Positions 29,033 to 36,955 of a DNA stretch of 64,000 nt are shown here, piece after piece. The notes beneath the pieces were generated by a model. That model did not search any database, was not told where the DNA came from, and saw only the letters and a program-made list of their open reading frames with translations. Within the stretch, counting starts at the first letter, position 1, and every line of letters begins with the position of its first letter. Both the position numbers and the translations under genes were made by a program. The DNA is from Muribaculaceae bacterium (GTDB taxonomy: Bacteria; Bacteroidota; Bacteroidia; Bacteroidales; Muribaculaceae), in assembly GCA_009775265.1 (NCBI GenBank), contig VSPG01000002.1:67863-131862 (forward strand), written 5' to 3'.

Positions 29033-29584
29033 TTACTCTTCATCATCGTCAAAACCGATGCGGAGCTCTCCGGCAACATTGCTCTGTGAGGTTACTTTGA
29101 TGTCCTTGGCGGCGGCAAATCCCAGTACGTCGATAAGGCGTTTCTTGGCGGCATCCTTGTCTACCTCCGGGACTATGTTCTTGCCGACTCTCACGAACTT
29201 CAACAGCTTGCGTGTCTTCTTGGGTATCTCATGCAGGTAGCGCATACGCCAGCGGCCCGTCTTGCTGTCGATAGTCCACAAGTCAAGAGGGTCTAAGTCA
29301 AGGATGCTCACATCGTCGCTGATGATGCGCTCCCGGCTTATTGACGCGAGGCGCGCCTGCTCTTCTCGAAGCTGCTCTACTCTTGCTGTTATCTTGCTAT
29401 TAGCCATAAGTCTTGACGCATTGGCATAATGCGTGTTCGCCTGAGCGTCATTCTTACAGTTGTAAGCCTTGCGATAAGCGGCCACAAGTATGCCTTTGGT
29501 GTCGGTGCCATACGCATCGACTACATACTGACAGAACAGTTCCTGCTGAGGAGTCAGACCATGTTTATTCTTTGCTCTTGCCAT
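29033..29584 (-). CDS. Terminase small subunit
   Basis: A 183-residue protein with the N-terminal DNA-binding pattern of small terminases: LTPQQELFCQYVVDAYGTDTKGILVAAYRKAYNCKNDAQANTHYANASRLMANSKITARVEQLR, which I read as helix-turn-helix plus oligomerisation helices. It recognises the packaging site and recruits the large subunit encoded downstream. The 237-bp region upstream (29585-29821) has no gene and could contain a packaging site, but I see no diagnostic repeat. Confidence 0.85.
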   Translation of the reverse strand: MARAKNKHGLTPQQELFCQYVVDAYGTDTKGILVAAYRKAYNCKNDAQANTHYANASRLMANSKITARVEQLREEQARLASISRERIISDDVSILDLDPLDLWTIDSKTGRWRMRYLHEIPKKTRKLLKFVRVGKNIVPEVDKDAAKKRLIDVLGFAAAKDIKVTSQSNVAGELRIGFDDDEE

Positions 29585-29821
29585 AGATGATAATGATGTT
29601 ATGCTGTTGTTGTCACTGATGATGTTGTCGTAATAATAGTTTCAGATGATAGACAGATGCCGTTGAGGTATTAGACATCATTTGGATTTCTCCCGCTCCC
29701 TTAAAAATTTTGGCAAATGCGTAAAATTCTACCCGCTTTGCCGCTTTTTATGGCGGTATAAGCCGTTTTCGCGCTCAGATGAGGTGGGGATTGTCTCAAA
29801 TTCATCGCCGGGAGAATGGAT

Positions 29822-30379
29822 TTATCGGTTACTGATGCCTATGAGGTTGAGAACCATGTCGCGGTCTCCGAGCTGCGCGTTGGTCGCTATCATCGTAGCG
29901 CCGGTGGTGATGATGTCATCATAGACTATCACCCGCCGCTCGGCGATGGGCCGCAACAGCATAAAGTCAGGGTGCAGACGGTCATGGTTGATACACTGCA
30001 AGGCATCATCGTAGAACGGAAGTCCGAGAGTGTCCGATATTATGCGGCATACCTCGGTAGCGAAATGGAAGCCATCGGCGTGCCGACGCCTCGGAGTGGT
30101 GATGATGCACCAGTCTTCCGTATTGCCGACGAATGAGGTTAAGAATTTGCACGCAACCTCGGCGAACATCGCGGCATGACCGGCCGAGGATTTAATCTCC
30201 CGGAATGTCAGCCCCTCCTTGCTCCTCTTGAACTGAGAGATGTAGTAGAGCGAGCCGATGCGGTGCAACGCTTCTCTTGGAGTGAGGTCGCAACGAGGGA
30301 CGTTGTCGCTTAGGAGTTTCGGCCCCTTGGCGACAGCGTCCCAGTCATCCATGCGTATAATCTTACTTCTCCGTCTCAT
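29822..30379 (-). CDS. Phosphoribosyltransferase-fold protein
   Basis: A 185-residue protein with a clear PRPP-binding signature near residue 150, RRVIVYDDIITTGATMIA (acidic pair, then TTGAT loop), and an upstream ITTPRRRHADGFHFA loop that resembles the flexible phosphoribosyltransferase hood. The family transfers phosphoribosyl groups to bases or related acceptors; the acceptor here cannot be read. It overlaps the epimerase gene by 17 bp and ends a three-gene cassette. Nucleotide salvage, ComF-like function, or base/sugar modification are all possible. Confidence 0.75.
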   Translation of the reverse strand: MRRRSKIIRMDDWDAVAKGPKLLSDNVPRCDLTPREALHRIGSLYYISQFKRSKEGLTFREIKSSAGHAAMFAEVACKFLTSFVGNTEDWCIITTPRRRHADGFHFATEVCRIISDTLGLPFYDDALQCINHDRLHPDFMLLRPIAERRVIVYDDIITTGATMIATNAQLGDRDMVLNLIGISNR

Positions 30380-31136
30380 GTTCCAGACAGCGCCGGATGC
30401 CTTCGGCTACCGACACATATTGCAAAGGTACAGTAGGAATACTCTCATCGACCGTTTGCGCCTTACGGTCAAAATCGCGTTTGTGCCTATCAATCACGAT
30501 TTCAAGAGGTTTGTATTTCTCCACCTCTAACGCGAAATCATAGACGGAGGTCTCTTCGGGATTGGCCACGTTCAACAGCTTCTCTCCGCTTCCGTAGGCA
30601 TAGATGAAGCCCTCGACGGCATCGGAGATGAATGTGAAGTGGCGCACGTTGCGTCCGGCATTTACGAGCTTGACAGGATTGTCGTTGAGAATATGCCAAA
30701 GAAGAGTACCCTGACGTGGGTCAGGCCCGTAGATGTTGTGGAGGCGCACGCCGGTGGCTCCGGGATGGTAGCAGGCGGCATACTGTTCGTCGAACCGCTT
30801 GCTGATGCCGTAGAGTGATGTGGTATTGCATCCGTTCGCCGTGGAGGAGGACGCATACACCAGACGCACGTTATAACGGCGGCAGGCATCGCACACTACC
30901 ATGAACGCATTGATGTTGTCAGCCATGACGGCCTCATTGTCGGTATTGAACACTGAGGTCTGGGCGGCCAGATGATACACACAGTCGATGTCCGAGAGGT
31001 CGGCAGTCCTGAAGAAGTCAGCAACTTCAATTCCGGCGCGGCGGTCGATGACGGCCACTTCCACGCCTCGCTTTTTAAGAGCAGCGGTGAGAGCCTTGCC
31101 GATAAAGCCCTCACCGCCGGTTACAATCATTTTCAT
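30363..31136 (-). CDS. NAD-dependent epimerase/dehydratase (extended SDR)
   Basis: A 257-residue Rossmann enzyme. The dinucleotide loop TGGEGFIG is at residues 6-13, a conserved HLAAQTSV is near 55-62, the catalytic Ser pair is in YASSSTANG (near 97), and Tyr109 with Lys113 form the YxxxK active site (YGISK). SDR enzymes of this type change NDP-sugars. In a phage it could make a sugar for virion, DNA or host-surface modification. It lies 3 nt after the DUF4406 gene and overlaps the phosphoribosyltransferase. Confidence 0.85.
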   Translation of the reverse strand: MKMIVTGGEGFIGKALTAALKKRGVEVAVIDRRAGIEVADFFRTADLSDIDCVYHLAAQTSVFNTDNEAVMADNINAFMVVCDACRRYNVRLVYASSSTANGCNTTSLYGISKRFDEQYAACYHPGATGVRLHNIYGPDPRQGTLLWHILNDNPVKLVNAGRNVRHFTFISDAVEGFIYAYGSGEKLLNVANPEETSVYDFALEVEKYKPLEIVIDRHKRDFDRKAQTVDESIPTVPLQYVSVAEGIRRCLEHETEK

Positions 31137-31139
31137 GTC

Positions 31140-31460
31140 TTATTGGTTGATTGGTTCAAGTTCGTCCATATCATATTCATAGATGATGCGCTTTTTGTAA
31201 ATTCTCGCGGCTTCTTTTTCGAGTTGACACCCCAAAGAATGACGGTAATCCATACTGAGGCAGATAGCATCGCAGTCAAGCAATGCCTCTATATCACGCC
31301 CCATGTAGAATGAGTATGGCATATCCGGCTCCGGGCAGACCTCAAACGGCGTGATTGCATGATGACCTTTGCTCTCGATTAAACGTTTGAGCCGTTCAGC
31401 CTGCGCCTTGGCCACTTCAGGCGGACGCCCGGTTATCGGGATTGATATGTAGATTTTCAT
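31140..31460 (-). CDS. DUF4406 protein, nucleoside deoxyribosyltransferase-like fold
   Basis: This 106-residue protein opens with MKIYISIPITGRP, the hallmark of DUF4406, and contains a central GRDIEALLDCDAICLS segment and SLGCQLEKEAA. The family resembles nucleoside 2-deoxyribosyltransferases, which cleave or swap N-glycosidic bonds. It is the first gene of a three-gene nucleotide/sugar cassette, and its upstream flank is occupied by a divergent RNA gene. Confidence 0.75.
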   Translation of the reverse strand: MKIYISIPITGRPPEVAKAQAERLKRLIESKGHHAITPFEVCPEPDMPYSFYMGRDIEALLDCDAICLSMDYRHSLGCQLEKEAARIYKKRIIYEYDMDELEPINQ

Positions 31461-31484
31461 GACTTATATGTGAAAAATTTGTTG

Positions 31485-31492
31485 TATCTTTG
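31485..31492 (+). promoter_or_regulatory. -7 promoter element of the opposite-strand RNA
   Basis: TATCTTTG matches the Bacteroidetes -7 consensus TAnnTTTG. The predicted start, 6-7 nt later, falls exactly on the first base of the closing stem of the RNA at 31498. No clear TTTG is found at -33. Confidence 0.6.
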
Positions 31493-31497
31493 TAATT

Positions 31498-31655
31498 GAC
31501 TCGGAGATGTGGGACCGGAACGAGCCGCCGCCCACCTTGTGAGGAATCTGCCTTTGGCATACTTCGTGGCCGGGAGAAATTCCCGTGTAGGAAACCGAGA
31601 GAGCTTGGTAAGTTCGTGAGTCCAGCGTTTAGCCGTCCTTTCGGGCGGCTTTTTA
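31498..31655 (+). ncRNA. Probable structured non-coding RNA, about 157 nt, plus strand
   Basis: This interval lies between two minus-strand genes and contains no ORF. It has a promoter, an ordered fold and a terminator. The closing stem GACTCG/TGAGTC (31498-31503 with about 31616-31621) surrounds four hairpins: GTGGG/CCCAC, TGCC/GGCA, CGGGA/TCCCG and CCGAG/CTTGG. An intrinsic terminator follows. I do not recognise the family. Roles to consider include a phage regulatory RNA, a packaging RNA (terS is 2 kb away), a 6S-like RNA or an antisense regulator. Confidence 0.7.
31630..31655 (+). terminator. Intrinsic terminator of the opposite-strand RNA
   Basis: AGCCGTCC and GGGCGGCT pair (one G-T wobble) around a TTTC loop and are followed by TTTTT on the plus strand. 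The minus-strand gene at 31653-32174 ends in the T-run. Confidence 0.85.
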
Positions 31656-32174
31656 CTTATGCGTATCCCAACGATGAATCCGGCCGTCTTTGGTAACTAC
31701 ATAGACGCGGAGCGGCTTGCTGTTATGCTGCCGATATTTTTCTATACCAGCCTTCACTGTAGCCTTTGTGTGGCCCGCATCTCTCATATACACGACTGCC
31801 GCCGTTGCTCCTGGCTTATCCCTCGCGTGTTCCAGACAGTTCTTGAAGTTGTTGACGCTATCACCTTTCGGCGATGACTGCTCAAATCCGGCTGAAAACA
31901 CATATCCGTCTGGAGTCCTTACATCGCCAGCTTCATCTTTGAGCGTGATTTTGTAACCTTTGTCGGCCATGAATCGTGCAGCTTCTATCTCTTCCGGCTT
32001 ATGACTTGCGGAACTCTTCTCAATGAGATAATAACCGCCGCCTTTTTTGCTGAAATAGCCGTCAGAATAGCGGCCAGAGTGCATGAGTTGATTATACTCG
32101 ACCTCTCGGCGGCCATATTCGCGGCTACCGCCGGACAGTGTGCGAGAGCCGCCGGATAACTTAACCATTGGCAC
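31653..32174 (-). CDS. CdiA C-terminal-like tRNase/toxin domain, stand-alone
   Basis: A 173-residue protein. Residues 60-173 (EIEAARFMADKGYKITLKDE, then TPDGYVF, KNCLEHARDKPGATAAVVYM, and RVYVVTKDGRIHRW) follow the layout of the BECR-type nuclease domain found at the end of CdiA and phage MuF polymorphic toxins. The N-terminal 45 residues are Gly/Ser/Arg-rich. Known relatives cut tRNA. No immunity gene is obvious; the DUF4417 gene upstream overlaps its start by 14 bp. It could instead be a harmless nucleic-acid-binding relative. Confidence 0.6.
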   Translation of the reverse strand: MPMVKLSGGSRTLSGGSREYGRREVEYNQLMHSGRYSDGYFSKKGGGYYLIEKSSASHKPEEIEAARFMADKGYKITLKDEAGDVRTPDGYVFSAGFEQSSPKGDSVNNFKNCLEHARDKPGATAAVVYMRDAGHTKATVKAGIEKYRQHNSKPLRVYVVTKDGRIHRWDTHK

Positions 32175-32778
32175 CTCCTTTCTCGGTCATAAAGTCATGG
32201 ATATATGTGAGAGAGTTTTGATTGCAGAAGTCATGTATCTCTTGGCCACCGCCATATACGATGAGATTGGGGATAGCTTGCCCGGAGATTTCGCGGGCGA
32301 TCATCAGTTCAGTTTCCAACTCGGCGAGATGTCCGCGTGTGCCGCGTGTGGCAAAAGCGTTATAACCGGCAGGGATGCCGAGGCGGTTGACCTCATAAAA
32401 CTTGCTACTGACATTCAAGTCGGCATAGACGTTCAGGCCGCACTCTTGGAAGTATCGGGCGAGCCATCTCTTTTTGTAGATGAGGTCGAGGCCCTGGGCA
32501 AACGGAGTCGTGTCAAAAAGAGAAAAATTTGGTTCTATCACTGCGCGGGCGCAGGTGTTCAGCACTTTTGCAGGATTTTTCCATACACTTGCAAAACGAT
32601 AATCATCCACATAAAAATGAATTGTTTGCGCTGTTTTCGTTTTTCTTCCGGCACCATAAGGCGCAAATGGGAGCAACAGATGCCCTCCCTGCCTATCACT
32701 CCGCAAACACGGAATGTCATACTTGTTGTCGCTCGGATATAGGCAGTCCTCTGCGACATTCAATTCAGTTGCGTTCAT
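32161..32778 (-). CDS. DUF4417 protein
   Basis: A 205-residue protein matching the DUF4417 pattern: FYVDDYRFASVWKNPAKVL, then PNFSLFDTTPFAQGLDLIYKKRWLARYFQECGLNVYADL and a C-terminal GGGQEIHDF. The family is frequent in phages and mobile elements; its function is unknown. Its leader is rich in CATCATCA. It overlaps the CdiA-like gene by 14 bp, so the two are probably co-translated. Confidence 0.75.
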   Translation of the reverse strand: MNATELNVAEDCLYPSDNKYDIPCLRSDRQGGHLLLPFAPYGAGRKTKTAQTIHFYVDDYRFASVWKNPAKVLNTCARAVIEPNFSLFDTTPFAQGLDLIYKKRWLARYFQECGLNVYADLNVSSKFYEVNRLGIPAGYNAFATRGTRGHLAELETELMIAREISGQAIPNLIVYGGGQEIHDFCNQNSLTYIHDFMTEKGGANG

Positions 32779-32817
32779 ATTGTGATGATGTGATGTGATG
32801 ATTTATGAACTTGGCCG

Positions 32818-33045
32818 CTATAAGAATGGAGATTTAGATTTTGCGTAAATGGGGCATTTATCACGATAGGCGCATTCTCCGGCCTTTGCCTGGGCGAAAC
32901 GCTCATGCCATAGAACCTCGTAGAACTCGGTGCCCATCTGCGCCTCTTCGTTGAGGTAGCCAACGAGTTTCATACAGAAGAACCCGCTGTCACTTTCTTT
33001 ATCATCGTGGAGTACCACAATGCCGTTACTGTTCGGTCTTGCCAT
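32818..33045 (-). CDS. Small protein, unknown function
   Basis: A 75-residue protein beginning MARPNSNGIVVLHDDKESDSG, with a Cys pair near the C-terminus (CAYRDKCP) that could bind metal. No family is recognised. It lies in a run of small accessory genes. Confidence 0.6.
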   Translation of the reverse strand: MARPNSNGIVVLHDDKESDSGFFCMKLVGYLNEEAQMGTEFYEVLWHERFAQAKAGECAYRDKCPIYAKSKSPFL

Positions 33046-33059
33046 AATTGGTTTTGATA

Positions 33060-33284
33060 TTAAGGGTCCTCAACTTCGAGCAGTACGTTATACTCGTTCT
33101 CACCAAACTCATCACAGACTCTCTCCCGGCTCACATTGACAAGTGGGTGAGCGTATCTCCACCGATCTTTGTCCTCGTCCCATGCGTCGGGGCTGGTTTT
33201 GTCCGTAACGAGATAGATACGGGCATCCGAGGGTATGTTATGAATCTTCTTGCGCAGTTCACCTGCGGTCATTGCTTCTTCCAT
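33060..33284 (-). CDS. Small acidic protein, unknown function
   Basis: A 74-residue protein (MEEAMTAGELRKKIHNIPSDARIYL) ending one base before the methyltransferase stop codon. It resembles small phage proteins with a helix followed by beta strands. No function can be assigned. Confidence 0.6.
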   Translation of the reverse strand: MEEAMTAGELRKKIHNIPSDARIYLVTDKTSPDAWDEDKDRWRYAHPLVNVSRERVCDEFGENEYNVLLEVEDP

Positions 33285-33285
33285 T

Positions 33286-34977
33286 TTATTGTAATACCGA
33301 TTGTCTTTGTAATTTCAAAATTGCCCGACACAAGGCCGGGCACCATGCTTTAGGGATGCTCGTGTGTACGGCGTTACCGATGAATTTCTTCTGATCGCTC
33401 TGATTGCCCATCAGCACATAGTCATCGGGAAAGCCTTGGATACGTTTCAACTCCACGACCTTGAGCATCCTCATCTTGATGTCGATGATGTTGTAGAGAG
33501 CCATAAACTCTTTTATCTTTACTGTCATGGGCGAGTCATTCTCACAGACCTCTATGCCGATACCTCCACCCTCGACACAGACGAGGTAAGGAGGTCGTTT
33601 GTCCATTCGGGCAATGAGAGTGAAACACGGCTCATCTATGGAGCTGCCGGCCGAGAAGAACTGTGGGTTCATCAGGTAGAACTGATGGCGGTCGGCTGTG
33701 ATGACCTTACACGGCTCGTCTATGCCACTCCCGACATTGTTGTAGCTTGTGTCCATAATCCATTGCTCGGCAGTGATGAGGTGGTGCTTCGGATTGGCTG
33801 TTATACATCCGGCAGGCTCTTCAATAGAGGTCGGGCGGCCTTGGCCGTACTGCATATCTATGAACTGAGGATTTACAAGCGCGAACTTGTCTTTGGTCGG
33901 AATGGTAGGTGCCGGACTGTCTATGTCCCGACAGCCGCCATTACCGTAGAATGATGTTAGGAAATGAGCACTGACGAGCGCATGATGATCAACACACGTT
34001 ATCGTTCCGGCCGGCTCATCCAACGATACGTTCTTATCGTAGGTCGAGCCGCTGAACTGCTTCGACAGAAACTCCACGTGAGCAATGCCGAGGCGGTTCT
34101 GAGTGGCCACTGTCGGGCATGGTTCATCAATGGAGGGCGGCACATACTTTCCTCGCTGGCTCATGCTGTTGAACTTTACAAGGAAAGCATCTTTGCCACC
34201 GGCCACAAATTTTATGAGGCCGGCATAGATACGCATCAGCGTTTTCTCGGCCAATGGTTTCTTCCTCGTGAATATGGATTGTCCCCACTCATCGAGATTA
34301 AGGACATAGCGCACGGCGCGCCATCGCTCCAGATTGCCAGTGGGCCGTCGGCTGTGGGTCGGTTCGGGAAACACTATCGGCAGACCTTTCTTGGCGAACA
34401 TACCGAAATAACGCTTGCGTGTGGTCCGGGCGCCGTAGTCGGCCGAGTTCAAGATGCGGTAGTCGTAGTTGTAGCCATATCCTTTTACGTTCCTAATCCA
34501 GCGGACATAATCACGCCCTTTGTCCATTGAAAGCGGACGGCCATTCTTATCGAGCGGACCCCACGACATGAACTCCTCAACGTTCTCTATCTGGATAAAA
34601 TCGGGGTCGATGGCTTCGATGTAGCGGTACAGGTGTTCCGCGAGAGTCCGGCTGTCGGCATCACGCGGCTGACCGCCTTTGGCTCTGCTGAAATTGGTAC
34701 ACTCCAGCGATGCCCATAGAACAATCAAGGCTTGCGAATTTTCATGTCTGCAAGCCTTGATGCGTTGGATAAGCGGTGTCAGGTTCAACGTCCTGATGTC
34801 TTCCGTAAAGTGGAGCGCGCCCGGATGATTGGCCGCGTGTGAGGCTATGGCTTTCGGGTCGTGGTTGACACAAGCGATAACCTTGGCACACTGCTCACCA
34901 TTCAGCCGGGCCTCGTTTACTCCCGTGGAGGTTCCGCCGGCACCGCAGAATAGGTCAATGTATAGCAGTTGTATCAT
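33286..34977 (-). CDS. C5-cytosine DNA methyltransferase with six target-domain repeats
   Basis: This 563-residue protein has motif I DLFCGAGGTSTG (8-19), motif IV with catalytic Cys93 in the variant LECTNFS (Glu in place of the usual Pro), motif VI ENV (131-133), motif VIII-like NSADYGARTTRKRYF (177-191), and C-terminal motifs IX/X (LKRIQGFPDDY, GNAVHTSIPKAW). Between about residues 282 and 460 the (S/G)(I/L)DEP(C/A)xTITA unit occurs six times, starting near 282, 318, 351, 384, 418 and 446, with a degenerate seventh near 480. Usual enzymes have one such unit. The product protects phage DNA or supplies 5-methylcytosine for further modification. Multispecificity is inferred. Confidence 0.9.
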   Translation of the reverse strand: MIQLLYIDLFCGAGGTSTGVNEARLNGEQCAKVIACVNHDPKAIASHAANHPGALHFTEDIRTLNLTPLIQRIKACRHENSQALIVLWASLECTNFSRAKGGQPRDADSRTLAEHLYRYIEAIDPDFIQIENVEEFMSWGPLDKNGRPLSMDKGRDYVRWIRNVKGYGYNYDYRILNSADYGARTTRKRYFGMFAKKGLPIVFPEPTHSRRPTGNLERWRAVRYVLNLDEWGQSIFTRKKPLAEKTLMRIYAGLIKFVAGGKDAFLVKFNSMSQRGKYVPPSIDEPCPTVATQNRLGIAHVEFLSKQFSGSTYDKNVSLDEPAGTITCVDHHALVSAHFLTSFYGNGGCRDIDSPAPTIPTKDKFALVNPQFIDMQYGQGRPTSIEEPAGCITANPKHHLITAEQWIMDTSYNNVGSGIDEPCKVITADRHQFYLMNPQFFSAGSSIDEPCFTLIARMDKRPPYLVCVEGGGIGIEVCENDSPMTVKIKEFMALYNIIDIKMRMLKVVELKRIQGFPDDYVLMGNQSDQKKFIGNAVHTSIPKAWCPALCRAILKLQRQSVLQ

Positions 34978-35134
34978 CTTCTTTTTGCTGATTGGATTTG
35001 TATCCGATTTTTACTTTTGGCGGTCTGTTGGCCGCTCCGTCCTGATACCCCTTGCGATAGCCTATGTCCTCAACCTTGCCGATGAGCAGGTAGGCAAGGA
35101 ATATCAGAACCACATTGATGAGAGACACCGTCAT
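34955..35134 (-). CDS. 59-residue single-pass membrane protein
   Basis: Starts at ATG 35134 and ends at TGA 34955-34957, overlapping the methyltransferase start by 23 bp. The N-terminus MTVSLINVVLIFLAYLLIGK is a membrane helix, and the rest is a short polar tail (GYRKGYQDGAANRPPK). The function is unknown; lysis-related or envelope roles are possible. Confidence 0.65.
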   Translation of the reverse strand: MTVSLINVVLIFLAYLLIGKVEDIGYRKGYQDGAANRPPKVKIGYKSNQQKEDDTTAIH

Positions 35135-35135
35135 A

Positions 35136-35525
35136 TTAGTCTGCGTTAAATATATCTTTGCCGAATATATCTTCTAAACTTTCGAGAGCATCGCACACAC
35201 AATCCTCATGGCACAGACTTAGACCTTCCTTCAGATTGTTGTAAAGGATTCTTATTTTATTGCGATCTTCTTCTGTCATGCGTTCTGCAAGGTTGTCAGT
35301 GAAATCTTTGGTATTGCCAAGTTCCAGCGCTACTTTGAGGGTAATATTGCTTTCTCGCAGATATTTTTCACATGAACCGATGGCTTCCTCAAAAGTTTCA
35401 GTTGCTATGGCTGTCGTATTTTTAGCCACCTCATTAGCCATATCGGGGATAGCCTGTGGATTATTCTTGAACTCATCAAGAAGAGCCGGATAGAATTCGC
35501 GGCTTGCCTCAATTTTAATTATCAT
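35136..35525 (-). CDS. Helical protein, unknown function
   Basis: A 129-residue acidic helical protein (MIIKIEASREFYPALLDEF; AERMTEEDRNKIRILYNNLKEGLSLCHEDCVCD). It ends one base before the small membrane-protein gene and overlaps the ASCH gene by 4 bp. No domain is recognised. Confidence 0.6.
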   Translation of the reverse strand: MIIKIEASREFYPALLDEFKNNPQAIPDMANEVAKNTTAIATETFEEAIGSCEKYLRESNITLKVALELGNTKDFTDNLAERMTEEDRNKIRILYNNLKEGLSLCHEDCVCDALESLEDIFGKDIFNAD

Positions 35526-35851
35526 AATCGTTCTCCTAATTTAATGATGAACACTTCTTCATTTGGCGCGCCCCATGCAGGGTTGCCGAAACCTATGTGC
35601 ATACTCTTGATTTCAAAGAGCATTGTAGTTGATGTGTAGCCTCTGTGAAAGCGGACATGAGTGTACTCCTGCCATACTTGGTCTGTCGGAAGCATGGCGA
35701 GATATTTCAAAGCGCCATCTCGCCCGCTATTGAGTCGGAGGAACCGCTTGACCCAATGGTCAGATAGAATTCGGTATTCTTCAGGCTTTTCGCCGGACTC
35801 TTCCATGTCGTACCACTTGTGTTTTACGACCAAATCAAGGATTTTCATCAC
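35522..35851 (-). CDS. ASCH-domain protein
   Basis: A 109-residue protein with the ASCH signature near its start: LVVKHKWYDMEESGEKPEEYR, followed by YW-like and RFHRGYTSTTMLFEIKS strands. ASCH proteins have a PUA-like fold and bind or process RNA or modified nucleosides. The ATGA overlaps link it to both neighbours. Its substrate is unknown. Confidence 0.75.
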   Translation of the reverse strand: MMKILDLVVKHKWYDMEESGEKPEEYRILSDHWVKRFLRLNSGRDGALKYLAMLPTDQVWQEYTHVRFHRGYTSTTMLFEIKSMHIGFGNPAWGAPNEEVFIIKLGERL

Positions 35852-36141
35852 ATTATCTGCTTAATGGATTTATACGCCTTTACAATATCCTCGCGATGTT
35901 CTTCCAAATATCGTTCGAAAGAGCCGTTACCGCCAAATATCTCATCAAGCCGTTTGGCTATCTTCCCAGAAGGGTTTAGCCAACTGTCGTCCTTAACCAC
36001 TTCTTTAGGCTCATACAATGCTATCAAGTGTGAACTTCTGTCAAAGTGGCAACACATGGCAGCATAAGCCGTGAGTTTGTTGTCAGCCTCTAACTCATAG
36101 ACGCTTGACACTGCTCCGTATCTGAATTTAGTATTTTCCAT
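35848..36141 (-). CDS. Small protein, unknown function
   Basis: 97 residues from ATG 36141 (MENTKFRYGAVSSVYELEADNKLTAYAAMCCHF); the longer frame to 36201 overlaps the upstream gene heavily and is unlikely to be used. Charged C-terminal helix. Overlaps neighbours by 4 and 14 bp. No family. Confidence 0.6.
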   Translation of the reverse strand: MENTKFRYGAVSSVYELEADNKLTAYAAMCCHFDRSSHLIALYEPKEVVKDDSWLNPSGKIAKRLDEIFGGNGSFERYLEEHREDIVKAYKSIKQIM

Positions 36142-36424
36142 TAAAGTATTCTTTGAATGGTTCCAGAACCTTAGAGATACCAGTAGAAAGCGCTCCCTCA
36201 TAGGTTCTATATGTTTTGTTGTCTATCACATCGGTACGTTGAGACCATCGCCAAAAATAGCCGATGCGGTCGCCGGTTTTACTGTTGAAGCGTGGGCTGA
36301 CAACAAGGTCTGCACCCCATTCTTCTCTAAGGAATTTGGCAGCATCGTGGATAGTTGGATTATCGATGTCAAATCCGAGCTTCTTCAATATCCCGACTTT
36401 CTCCAGCGTTAGTTTTTCTTTCAT
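36128..36424 (-). CDS. Small protein, unknown function
   Basis: 98 residues from ATG 36424 (MKEKLTLEKVGILKKLGFDIDNPTIHDAAKFLREEWGADL). An internal start is preferred to 36475 because the upstream gene already overlaps this region. A helical domain is followed by a WRWSQRTDV strand. Unknown role. Confidence 0.55.
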   Translation of the reverse strand: MKEKLTLEKVGILKKLGFDIDNPTIHDAAKFLREEWGADLVVSPRFNSKTGDRIGYFWRWSQRTDVIDNKTYRTYEGALSTGISKVLEPFKEYFNGKY

Positions 36425-36608
36425 TGCTGTTCTCGGTTTTAGGTTCATGCAACGGACAACTGCCGGTCTTTTCATCGTACATCGGCATTGTCCATGTTAA
36501 TGTCTCTTGTACTTCCTGGCAGAATGGAATGTGCCGTTTACAGTTTTGGCAGAGTGCCGGCCCTCCGAAATAGTTGGGGCCGACACAATAGGCGTAGTCT
36601 TTGTTCAT
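36369..36608 (-). CDS. Small Cys-rich protein
   Basis: 79 residues. Cys8, Cys20 and Cys23 (PALCQNCKRHIPFCQE) with Cys30 suggest a zinc knuckle; the C-terminus is charged and disordered. It overlaps the next gene by 56 bp, so one of the two starts may be further downstream. Unknown role. Confidence 0.5.
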   Translation of the reverse strand: MNKDYAYCVGPNYFGGPALCQNCKRHIPFCQEVQETLTWTMPMYDEKTGSCPLHEPKTENSNERKTNAGESRDIEEARI

Positions 36609-36609
36609 G

Positions 36610-36945
36610 TTAGAGCCATGTTAAAACGACATAATCATTACGAGGGTCACTGTTGGCAATCCACTTGCAGAGTATGGTGATAAATTTTTCTGGAGTGCTG
36701 TCTATTGAATTGTTTTTAAGCCACTCGCAAAAGTTATCGCGATCTCCTGCAATTTTAGATACGAGATTGGCAAGGTCGGCACGAGGCACCTCAAGTCGCT
36801 CAGAGCACTCTATATCATCGCCATCGAAGCTGATGTCTTCACTATTTTCTTTTAGCAATCGGTTGATTTCTGCGGTGTGGTTGTTAAAATCACCGCCTCC
36901 ATAGGTCACTTGATAGACTGGAGAGTAATGAATACAGTATCCCAT
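36610..36945 (-). CDS. Acidic protein with conserved phage leader
   Basis: A 111-residue acidic protein (MGYCIHYSPVYQVTYGGG; NSEDISFDGDDIECSERLEV). Its start lies 11 nt downstream of leader copy 2, although the leader overlaps the end of the DUF3560 gene. No domain is recognised. Confidence 0.6.
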   Translation of the reverse strand: MGYCIHYSPVYQVTYGGGDFNNHTAEINRLLKENSEDISFDGDDIECSERLEVPRADLANLVSKIAGDRDNFCEWLKNNSIDSTPEKFITILCKWIANSDPRNDYVVLTWL

Positions 36946-36955
36946 TTTAATGTGG

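Noticed and set aside
29585..29821. Packaging (cos/pac) site before terS
   Set aside because: No recognisable repeat or symmetric cut site; the region has no gene but no positive evidence either.
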